Assembly: GCF_000350225.1 (NCBI RefSeq)
Contig: NW_005178773.1
Span: forward strand, 249,127-313,126
Length of the DNA: 64,000 nucleotides
Reading direction: 5' to 3'
Origin: Chondrus crispus
Taxonomy: Eukaryota > Rhodophyta > Florideophyceae > Gigartinales > Gigartinaceae
The notes beneath the pieces were generated by a model. The model made no database searches. It saw only the letters and a program-made list of their open reading frames with translations, and was not told the origin of the DNA. Every line of letters begins with the position of its first letter. The stretch's first letter is position 1. Positions 55,701-64,000 of this stretch are shown here, piece by piece. Both the position numbers and the translations under genes were made by a program.

Positions 55701-56830
55701 TGTGGGCTGTTTTGCAAACAGTCAATATAACTTATGGATTCCAGCTCGTAACGTTGCAGTACTTTCCAGGGACGTGACCATTGTGGAAGACACGTTTCCG
55801 GCTCGGGAATGGAAAGCCCATCCTGACAACCATGGTTTGCTATTCGATGGTGAAGAAGGGAAACGGAACACGTCACACGCGGCACCGCTACCTGCCAGTG
55901 ACATGATGAAGAACCTCCTCAGCGGAAACGACAATGAACCCATCTCTCAGCCGCATATCGAAAAGGAAATTGTTACACAGCCCGACGACGAGCAACGAGA
56001 AGTCATGACGTGCTTCACTCCTACTCCTGAAAGTACCACCGACGAACGTGATACGCCACCTCTTGAAGCTCATCATGATGCTCATGACACTCGCGAAGGT
56101 CGATATCCCAGGCGGGAACATCATCCTCCCTCCTACTACAAGCCGGGATCAGCAAATGTTGCCAAGACGTTCGCAACCCTGTCCAAGAGGCTTCCAAATC
56201 CATCAACTTTAGAGGAAGCACTAGCTCAGCCGGATACTGAGGTATCTTAACGGGACCAAGAGATTTCCGTTGAGGATTCACAGACAAGACGAGGCAACAC
56301 TACTTGCATTTTGCGATGCCAACTGGGCTGGTGATCCCCTAGATCGCAAGTCCACTACTGGGGTGGTACTGCGAGTTGGACTTACGACAGTAGCATGGCG
56401 AACACAGAAACAGAAGTCCGTCGCGCTTTTCACAACCGATGCTGGCTTCATGGCACTTAGCGAAGGACTCAAGCTCGTACTTTGGCTGCGATCTTTGTTA
56501 GATGAACTGGACTGCGCACAGATGGACCGAACTGTAATCAAGGAAGACAACCAGGGAGCAGTCACTTGGGGGCAAGAAGGCGCAAGACATGCCAAGCATG
56601 CTTCCATCTGGAAGAATTTTGTCAAGGAGAACGTCCAGAAGGGCTCTATTCGGCTCGAGTACTGTGCGACCAACGACATGACGGCTGACGTATTGACTAA
56701 GCCGCTTCTGCGTTTGGCATTCGATAAGCATCGCGATGAATTAGGTGTACTTGATCTGTCCGCTCCCGCAGCAAGAGGAAGCTTTGATGTCGGTGCTCCG
56801 GTCGCGCACTTCAACGAACACACCACGTAA
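52749..56830 (+). pseudogene. CopB gag, protease, integrase and RNase H (RT deleted)
   Basis: ATG 52749 (MEDSKKVYRYFGKPGEDFHLW). A one-base loss near 53120 shifts gag into the frame of 53159 (DAFEEIFNRLAAM). Zinc knuckle CYECRKIGHLAKDC. The gene is interrupted by a solo LTR at 53766-54362. It resumes with protease VFLLDSGASDHM, pre-integrase CDSCVKGKQ, integrase to VHSDRGGE, then TAA 55342-55344 where Tyr is expected, and NQNGIAERANRT with the catalytic Glu. Near 56243 the frame jumps from NPSTLEEALAQPDTE directly to YLNGTKRFPLRI of the RT-RNase H connection, so the whole RT palm is gone. RNase H follows (CDANWAGD) but has FTTDAGFMAL in place of the usual EAE motif. The stop lies 49 nt inside the 3' LTR. 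Confidence 0.87.
53766..54362 (+). repeat. Solo LTR inside CopB gag
   Basis: Ends TGTGGTAC and GTACCACA, TSD CTGTT at 53761-53765 and 54363-54367. Cutting it out rejoins CopB codons for RHC and SSLKLSAQ in frame. 597 bp. It is the third nesting level here. Confidence 0.88.
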
Positions 56831-57186
56831 GGTGAGTAAGTGGTGAGGTATTTGAATTGGCACATCAATACTGTACTGGTGTGAAATAATCTCGTTAGAA
56901 ATCGATTGAGTAAGGAGATTAGCGGCTACCGTGTCTATTATACTGATGTGTATTTTATAGTGATTTACTTCTCTGAATTGGGTGGTGCAGAATCAGTCCC
57001 TGTCAAGTTGTCGTTCTGCATCACCGCTCAGCACATACTGACCTTGAGTTTTGACAGGTTTATTGAGTCCTTAGTATGTACTTAAATGCTTCTATCCGAA
57101 TAAACCACGAGTGTGGAAGAAGATACTCTCATCTTACTGTTCAATTCCACTTTCAACAAGCACCCTGTTCAAACCCACGACCAAAG
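56782..57186 (+). repeat. CopB 3' LTR
   Basis: Same ends and length as the 5' LTR; preceded by the purine tract aagaggaag. Confidence 0.9.
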
Positions 57187-59173
57187 GCTATCACATGCTG
57201 GTCTACCGGATAAATTCTGGGGAGAGGCCGTATGCACAGCCAAATCTATTCGCAATGTCACAGCTGGTCAAACGAATGAAGGGCGCACCCCTATTGAGGT
57301 ACTGACTGGCAAACTCCCACATGTTGGCAATCTGCGTTGCTTCGGTTGTGAGATATGGTGCTTTGTGTCTAAAAGGAAGAAACTTGACGCGAAATCTAGA
57401 AGAGGAATCTTACTACGGAGTCTCCCGCATCGAAACTACAGAGTTGAGGATATCAAGAGTGGGAACATTTTTCACGTGTGGCATATCAAAATTAACGAAT
57501 GTGTCTTCCCTGGAAGGGAATGGGAACAGACAGCGATGAAGAGTGGACTACTGTACGACTGGATTAATAACATGAGAGGCCACGAGTATGATCTAGAAGA
57601 TTGTCATATGGAAGAGGCAAACGAGCTTCAGGCTTCTCACTTGCCGACTATGGGAAATAATGCAGAAGAGATAATCTCCACAGTCGAAACTTCTACAGAA
57701 CAGAACCTGACTTACTATCCAAATGCTGTCGATACTGAGGTTGAGAGCGACGGTAGGAGATATCCCACAAGAGTTCGCAACCCGCCTGAGAGGCTAGGTA
57801 GTGAGTTCAACGCACTGGTTGTTTCCGCATATACAAATTATGAGAAAACACCAACCAGTCTCAAAAGATTTCAAGAAGGACACGTGGATAACGTGTATGC
57901 TCCTGTCGTGGAGTTCTCTACAGTTCGTCTCGTCCTTGCAATTATGAGTCAACACGGGGCGTTTATACATCAACTTGATGTCAAGTCTGCGTTCCTTAAT
58001 GGCAAGCTGGATGAAGAGGATAACTTGTACCTTAATCCACCAGAGGGACTTGAGCTACTACTCCTAGTAGGCGTAAAAAGGGGTCAGGCTCTAAAGATGC
58101 AGAAAGCTATGTATGGCTTTAAGCGTGCTCCGAAGATATGGAGCAAAACATGGAACGCAGTAATGCACCGCCTCAAATTTGTGCAGCTTAAATCTGAAGA
58201 GTGTTTCTATTTTATTGACATCGAAGGAAGCACAGTGTACGTCCTCGTCTATGTTGACGACGTCCTCGTTGTCGGAATTACTGAGGGAGCAGTTCTTACC
58301 GTCAAACAAATGCTCATGAATGGGTTTCGAATGAATGATCTCGGGGTTGCAAAATCCTTCCTCGGTGTGGAGTTTGTTTATACTTCCAAAGATGTATCTC
58401 TACGTCAAGAGTACTACATAAAGAAAGTTCTGGAGGTCTTCGGAATGTCTGATTGTAAACCTGTCAGCACTCCGCTTTCGCCTGAGAGAAACAAGCACCA
58501 AGGACAAACGATGAAACGCGATCCTAGCATTGATCGCTACAGAGAAGCAATTGGTGCTCTCTTATACATATCAACTCGAACTAGACCGGATATTTCGGCT
58601 GCCGTCGGGATACTTGCCCGTAAGTTTGAAGACCGGAACCAGGCAGATTGGATCGGGGTGAAACGTATAATGCGATATCTAAACGGGACGGCCTCGCTTG
58701 GGCTGCATTTCAAGTGGAGAAAAGACTCGCTTCCCCCTATTGTCGAGTCATTCGCAGACGCTGATTGGGCGGATGATGTATCAGACAGGAAGTCAACTAG
58801 TGGAATCGTAGTGACAGTGAATGGCACACCTGTTGTTTGGAAGAGCAAGAAACAGGGAGGGGTTGCCCTGTCCTCAACGGAGGCCGAATTCATCTCGATA
58901 TCCGAATGTGTCAAAGCGACAAAATGGCTCAGGATGATTCTCAAGGAACTGAGCCTGCTCTCGTATTTTCCTACTGTACTTTATGAAGACAATACAGGGA
59001 CAATCAAATGTGCATCAGGAGAGAAAATGGCCAAACATGTCCACATAAGGGTTCACTTCGTGGGAGAGGCAATAATGGGTGGAAGTATTAATATGTGCTA
59101 CTGTTCTATTATTGAGATGATTGCAGATGCAATTACGAAGGGTCTTTCCGCCCCTCGTACGCTGTATCTTTGA
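57187..59173 (+). pseudogene. CopA integrase end, RT and RNase H
   Basis: Continues CopA: LSHAGLPDKFWGEAV and the integrase C-terminus (CFGCEIWCFVSKRKKLD, FPGREW), a linker, then RT (YAPVVEFSTVRLVLA, QLDVKSAFLNGKLDE, YGFKRAPKIW, catalytic YVDDVLVV, DLGVAKSFLGV) and RNase H (FADADWADDVSDRKSTSG, SSTEAEFISIS, DNTGTIK, ADAITKGLS). The start of RT is shortened: TSLKRFQEGHVDNVYAPV joins the linker to the middle of the finger region, so about 60-70 residues usual in Copia RT are missing. No stop breaks this 660-codon stretch. Confidence 0.9.
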
Positions 59174-59222
59174 CAAAACCTACAGATACAAGAATATGAG
59201 TAACACTCGCATTAAGGAGGAG

Positions 59223-59541
59223 TGTTGCGGGCAGTAATGCTCTTGCAAGTATACAGTACAACAATGATTGCTTTGGTATAACAATGCTCTCACTACAAAT
59301 GGGACAAAGGGAAGGCGACAAGCCTTGGGAGGTTGGCAACATAATGCTCCTGATTGTCATGGGAAATGCGTATACCTTGTGGCCGTCGGAACAGTTGGTT
59401 GACCGAATGGGAACTCTATGAACACCCTTTTCCCGTAGTAGAGCTACACGCAACCTAAACAGTATATAAGCAGAACGCGCTCAAGACAATAAAGAATACA
59501 GGGTAGACAGAACCCCAGCTACACCACTTCTCGTCTTAGGA
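59223..59541 (+). repeat. CopA 3' LTR
   Basis: tgttgcgggcag to cgtcttagga, 319 bp, after the polypurine tract. Confidence 0.9.
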
Positions 59542-59546
59542 TATCT

Positions 59547-59858
59547 AACCTGATTCCGTAGCCTTGTCATATTTCGAATTGCGTAGAATATGAATGGTCG
59601 AGCGGCTCTAGGCTGTTGAAGAATGTGAGAATGTGCTTCTATGTCCGTTCTGGTTATTGTTATTTCTTGTGTATTTATGCTATAACTACGACAGTTTTGT
59701 TTTGAAACAACACGTAGAAGTCACAATGAGCCCATTTCGTAGCATTGGGAGTGTGTGAACAGAAGACCGATACCTCCTCTTTTACTCGTCGTCGCTCGCT
59801 GGTTATAAGTCTATCCTGAAGGACAGACTGTCCTGTGCGGTCTGAGACTGCAAAATGA
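59547..59858 (-). other. 3' non-coding region or LTR of CopC
   Basis: No gene. On the minus strand GACTTATAACC (about 59800-59812) is TATA-like, and gtgcggtctga occurs twice around the end of CopC pol, so the CopC 3' LTR probably starts here. Its ends cannot be fixed, because the 5' LTR is outside the window. Confidence 0.35.
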
Positions 59859-62800
59859 CTATTGGCGAATGTGATTGTGCGGTCTGACAGTCCCCGGGTT
59901 CGCCAATAGGGGTTTTGGGTCGACGAAGCTGAGCTTGTTGAGGAGAGTTTTCGTGCGTTGTGGGCCCAGTGGCTTTGTGAAGTAGTCGGCGACGTTGTCC
60001 TCGGAGGGGATGTGTTGGATTTTGATGTTTCCTCGTTGAATGTGGTTGTGTATGAGGTGATGTTTCACATCGATGAACTTTTGACGTTTGGTGGGCGCCG
60101 AGTTCTGTGCCACGAGGATTGTTGCTTTGTTGTCTACTAGAAGGGGAGTGGGTTCGTGCTCCGGTTTTTGTGCGTCGGAGAGGAGGCGGCGGAGCCAGTG
60201 AGCTTGTTGCGTGGCTGCCGTGGCCGCGAGGTATTCCGCCTCACAGGTGGAGTCGGCTACTACGGATTGCCGAGCTGAGGTCCAGCTGATCGGCGCGTCG
60301 TGGAACATGTGTACTGCTCCGGTTCGGGATCGGCGTGCGTGGTCGTTGGCGAAATCCGAGTCGCTGTATGTGCGGAGGCTTGGAGAAGCGTTGGGAGCCT
60401 TGGCTTTGAACAGTATTCTGTGGTGTGCTGTACCGCTGAGGTACCGAAGGAGCCAGTGGAGGTGGTGCTTGTGTGTGCGAGCCGGTTTGTGCATGACTGA
60501 GGCTAGCATGCTGACTGCGGGGTGGATATCGGGCCTGGTGCTGTCGGCTAAGTATCTGAGGTCTCCGATTGTTTGGCGGAAGAGAAAGGATTGGTGCTGT
60601 TCTAAGAGGGGGTCGTCTTGCGCGTACGTGAAGGTTGCTTTAGGGGGTAGCGGTGTTCGCTTTGGATTGGACGACACCATGCCTGTTTTTGTAAGGATGG
60701 TTTTGGCGACGTTGGGTTGCGAGATGTGTATGGAGCCATCTGTGAGGAGTTGGATGTGCCATTTGAGATACCTGGCAAGGAAGCCGAGACGTTTGATCGT
60801 GTATTTGGCTGCGAGAGTGGCGTGGAGCTCGTCGTGTAGCTCTTGAGAAGATGCAGCTGAAAGGAAATCGTCCATATTGATTGCGACTAGAATGAGGCCG
60901 CGTTTGGATTTTTTGTAGAAGAGGCAGGGGTCTGCCTGAGTGGGCTGGTAACCATGCGCGATTAGGTGCTTGGACAGTCCGTAGTGGTAAATACGTGCTG
61001 CCTGAGGTGTGCCATAGATATTGCGCATGAGTAGACCTGCTTTGCATGGATGTTTGAGGGTGCCGTTGAACCGGGGGTGCTGCTTGATGTATACCGGTTT
61101 CGTTTGAGGGAATTTTTCGTGGAGATAGGCGGAGCTGATGTCTAGTTGTTCTAGGGGCCAATTGTGCGTAGCTGCGATGGAGAGGAGTAGACGTACTGTA
61201 GTCTTGTCCGCCATGTAGGTGGTGACTTGTTCGGGGTCGTAATGTGTCCCCGGGGTCATGCGGTCGCCGCGTGCTGCGCAGCGCGCCTTGCGGTCGGTTA
61301 CTGTACCGGTGTGATCCCGAATGTAACTGAATGTCATTGTGAGTGGTATGAGCTTCTCATGTATGGGGATCTGTCGGTCTGGTATCCATTTGATGGTTTC
61401 TGTCGCGTCTAGCTTATCGAGCTCTGTGTCGTGTGCATGTTCCCATTCGGCAGCGTCAGGGTAGGTTCTGGCTTCTTGTCTGGTACGGGGGTCGGGTGTG
61501 GTGAGTTGTAGTCTGGTTCCGCGTGTTGCTGCTGGTGAAGTGCGGAGGACGGCTGTTGTGGTCACTGTAGGGTCATGTGTCTTTGTGTTCGGACGGAAGT
61601 CTTGCGTGCGTGTGATGTGGTACTTGCTTGTGTGAGTATCTTGCACTGTGATCGAGTGGGGGCTGTTGGAGTACATGTATCGTACTGCTCGGCTGCGTGT
61701 GTCTAGTTTGCGTTTTGTGCCGTATATAGGTATTGTGCCTAATTGTCCGAAGATGAGGAGCTGCTTCGGCTGTGCATTCTGTTTGTGCCATAGTGTGTAT
61801 GGGGCTTGTCCGGTGGCCCGATGAGGTATGATGTTGTATTTATAAGCCGCATCGCGTACTGCGTCCTCCCAATAGGCGTCCGGTAGGTTGGCGTGGTGGA
61901 GATTGGCTCTGGCGGCGTTCATGAGAGTTTGATTAATTCTCTCGGCAATAGAATTTTCCTGAGGCTAATGCGGGGTGTTATTCTCGTACTTGATACCGAG
62001 GGAGGCGTAGGTGTGCAGCGCGTGGTTGGATTTGAATTCGCGTGCGTTGTCAGTGCGGTAGGTTCGAGGAAGGCGGTTGCGTTGATTCAGCAGCGCGAAG
62101 AATTGCGGCATGATGATTCCTACTTCGCTTCGGGATTTGAGAAAATACAGCATGACGTATCTGGAAGCCGCATTTATGTACGTTAGGAAATGGTGGTTGC
62201 CGTGGTTGGATGGAGGATGGATGGGGCCGCATGTGTCGGAACTTAGATAGTCGCCCGTGTCATAGTGGTGTTGAGTGGGAGAATGGCGTGCCGGTCGTTG
62301 CTTCGCGTGTGCACATGCGGAGCATGATAGTCGGTTTTGGGCGCCGGCGAGAGCGGGTGGAAGGCCGTGTAGCTTCCTCGATTTGGCGATGTCTTGTATT
62401 TTGCGTAGGGGGGCATGGTTGAGCTTTAAATGCCAGTGGTGTAAGATCTTGTCTGTGGCCTTACAGGGGATCGGTGGGATGGGGGGTGCCGGTATTGAGC
62501 TTACAGGTAAGGGTGTAATGGATTTCCTTTTTGTGGTAGTGGGAGGAGGGGCTCGAGTCGCGATGAGGCGCGGATTGGCGGGGGTTTTTGAAGGGGTTTG
62601 TGAACTGTGTTTTGACGACGGCGTGGGTGTTTTGTATCTGTGTTTCGGGGCGGGGATCGTGCGTGCGCCCCTTGCCTGTGCGTTCTTTGTTCTCTTCCAT
62701 GCATACGCGTTAATGGCGGGGTCCCATGGGGCTGTGCCTAGGATAGTTCCACGGGAGTGCTTGTCGAGTATGTATGCAGCGTTGGGCGTGAAGAGGACGT

Positions 62801-63959
62801 TGCCTCTGGTCTTGGTGATGGATCGCACCGAGAGGAGGTTGCTAGTTATGTTTGGGGATACAACAGCGGGGATCTTGAGTGCACGTCCCTTATTCGTCTT
62901 GATCGTCGTCTGTCCGGCATGCGTGCATTTAACGATTTGGTTAGTTGCGGTTTTTGTTTTGTGCTGTATGGGTTGTGGTGTCTGTATGGAGGCGAGGTTG
63001 GCCATGTGTGTTGGGTGGGCGCCCGAGTCGAGGATGTACGTACAGTAGTCCTGATGCAGGCTGTGATCGGTTGTGTCGTCCAGCTCCATATCCGAGTCGT
63101 TTGTGTAATCGTCTTGACGTTGAGCGCCCCGTGCCGTCTGGTACGGCTTGGTGCGTACGGGTTGACGGGTATGATGGCGGGGGTGTGCTGCGTGATTGCA
63201 CTCGGCGTCGGTGTGCCGGGGGTGGGAGACGCCTCGTGACATGTGGAATCTGCATGGATTAGATGGTACAGGGAGGTTTCGGCGGGGGAAGCGGTTGTAG
63301 CGTTGAGGGGCCGAGGCTGGATTTCTGAAAAATTTTGAGCCTCCGGCGTCGCCGTGCATTTGAGAGATGCGTAGTTGTGCCGCTTGCCGGTAGAGGTCCA
63401 TCCGATTGAACTTGTGCACAAAGTCTTTTGTGTCGTTGCGGTCCAGGGCAATGAGTTGGCTGCCAATCGCGGCCGTGGCGGGGTTGAACCGCAGGCCGTC
63501 GATGAGGAACTCTACTGTTGTTTTGGGGTCGGCTATTTCTGGGAACCGTGCTGCGATCATTCTGGTTCTGATCTGCTCATGGGCCTTGATGTACTGATCA
63601 AGAGTCATACCGGGCAGAAAGTGTGTCTGCTCGGCTAGCTGCTTTAGGTATTTGTGGTCCGAAGCGTTGGTTGTGTCCAAGTGAGAAGTGACTGCCTGTA
63701 TGAGATCGTAAGGAGTTGGATCGCTTGTGGGGGTGAGTATGAGGTTGGCTATGTGGGCTGGTATGGACGTGATCAGCTTGCCGAGTAGGTAGTTCTTGTT
63801 GCGGTTGAATGTTGCTAGATCGGTGGGGTCTTGTGGAGGAATGGGGTTGCTGATGATGTGCTCGATGGCGTCGATCGTGTGTGCTGCTGCTCGAGTGGCT
63901 ACGATCCACGGCCCGTAGTTGGTCGGGTCGAGGCGGGGGATGTCGGGTCGTTTTTCCAT
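59859..63959 (-). pseudogene. CopC: Ty1/Copia gag-pol with a single stop
   Basis: A 1366-codon frame from ATG 63959 (MEKRPDIPRLDPTNYGPW) is broken only by TAG 61965-61967. Order: gag (about residues 1-230), a His/Cys-rich stretch (CRFHMSRGVSHPRHTDAEC) in place of a standard CCHC knuckle, protease YILDSGAHPTHM, and pre-integrase finger (HHWHLKLNH, CSACAHAKQ). Integrase has Asp in SSDTCGPI, Asp in YRTDNAREF and Glu in NSIAERINQ, with the stop between the last two. RT (QLDISSAYLHEK, catalytic INMDDFLSA) and RNase H (YSDSDFANDHARRSRTG, CEAEYLAA, DNKATI, ADYFTKPL) follow. The RT motif NMDD replaces YVDD. It is not close to CopA or CopB. Confidence 0.92.
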
Positions 63960-64000
63960 GGTGCGTATGTCCTGGTGAGTGTTGTTTGGTGATGTGAGAT

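Larger units (their letters stand above)
52160..57186 (+). mobile_element. CopB: RT-deleted Ty1/Copia element inside CopA
   Basis: Two 405-bp LTRs (52160-52564, 56782-57186) and TSD GCTAT (52155-52159, 57187-57191). Removal of CopB restores the CopA integrase frame exactly. The LTR ends are CT...AG with a CTTTG/CAAAG inverted repeat, not TG...CA. PBS GGTTATGGGCCCA directly follows the 5' LTR; polypurine tract aagaggaag before the 3' LTR. The RT domain is missing, so the element is non-autonomous. Confidence 0.9.
49990..59541 (+). mobile_element. CopA: Ty1/Copia retrotransposon interrupted by CopB
   Basis: Both LTRs are 319 bp (49990-50308, 59223-59541), TSD TATCT at 49985-49989 and 59542-59546. 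A PBS-like TGGTAGCATCGCG starts 1 nt after the 5' LTR, and the polypurine tract aaggaggag lies before the 3' LTR. Gag, protease, integrase, RT and RNase H are in Copia order. The LTR ends are TG...GA. CopB sits in the integrase gene. Own length without CopB is about 4.5 kb. Confidence 0.92.

Overview
The window looks like repeat-dense nuclear DNA of a eukaryote. I infer a red macroalga of the Chondrus type, because the chromodomain Gypsy and Copia polyproteins and the compact, apparently intron-poor secreted-protein genes fit that setting. This is an inference from gene style, not a search. There is no bacterial operon, CRISPR array, rRNA or convincing tRNA. Only two host genes are well supported: a cysteine-rich secreted Kazal-type protein (20992-21575 continued at 32411-32615) and a secreted protein with a C-terminal DUF2135/YfaP-like domain (44051-44887, minus). 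Almost everything else is nested transposable elements, whose boundaries I could often fix from target-site duplications (TSDs).

Layout. (1) 1-19522 is a nest. An old minus-strand Gypsy element (E0; gag-protease at 17703-19522, RT-RNase H at 661-2198) was hit at one CATAT site by a solo LTR (2199-2773) and by a 14.9-kb chromodomain Gypsy element, E1 (2779-17702). A plus-strand chromodomain element ends inside it at the left edge. (2) E2 (21576-32405), a relative of E1 with TSD GTACG, splits the Kazal-type gene. (3) 35176-35677 is a piggyBac-type MITE. 35728-38685 is E3, a Gypsy element deleted for most of pol, TSD CCACT. (4) 38513-43508 is a second nest: a 141-bp mini-LTR family in two copies, two Harbinger/Tourist-like MITEs with TTA TSDs, and a piggyBac-family element (40170-43404) flanked by CTAG and inserted in one MITE's terminal repeat. 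(5) 46029-46273 is another CTAG MITE and 47963-48718 a solo LTR. (6) 49990-59541 is Copia element CopA (TSD TATCT), carrying Copia element CopB (52160-57186, TSD GCTAT), which itself carries a solo LTR (53766-54362, TSD CTGTT). (7) 59859-63959 is a nearly intact third Copia element, CopC, on the minus strand.

The main novelty is a conserved antisense gene. E1 and E2 both carry, between pol and the 3' LTR and on the strand opposite to gag-pol, a long coding region whose translations match in at least seven collinear blocks. I recognise no known family in it. Both elements also place pol in the -1 frame at an AAAAC-TAG gag end with a possible stem downstream, which suggests -1 ribosomal frameshifting. 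Most mobile genes are broken, but different elements have lost different parts: E2 lacks protease, CopB lacks RT, E3 lacks RT to integrase, and CopA lacks part of RT.
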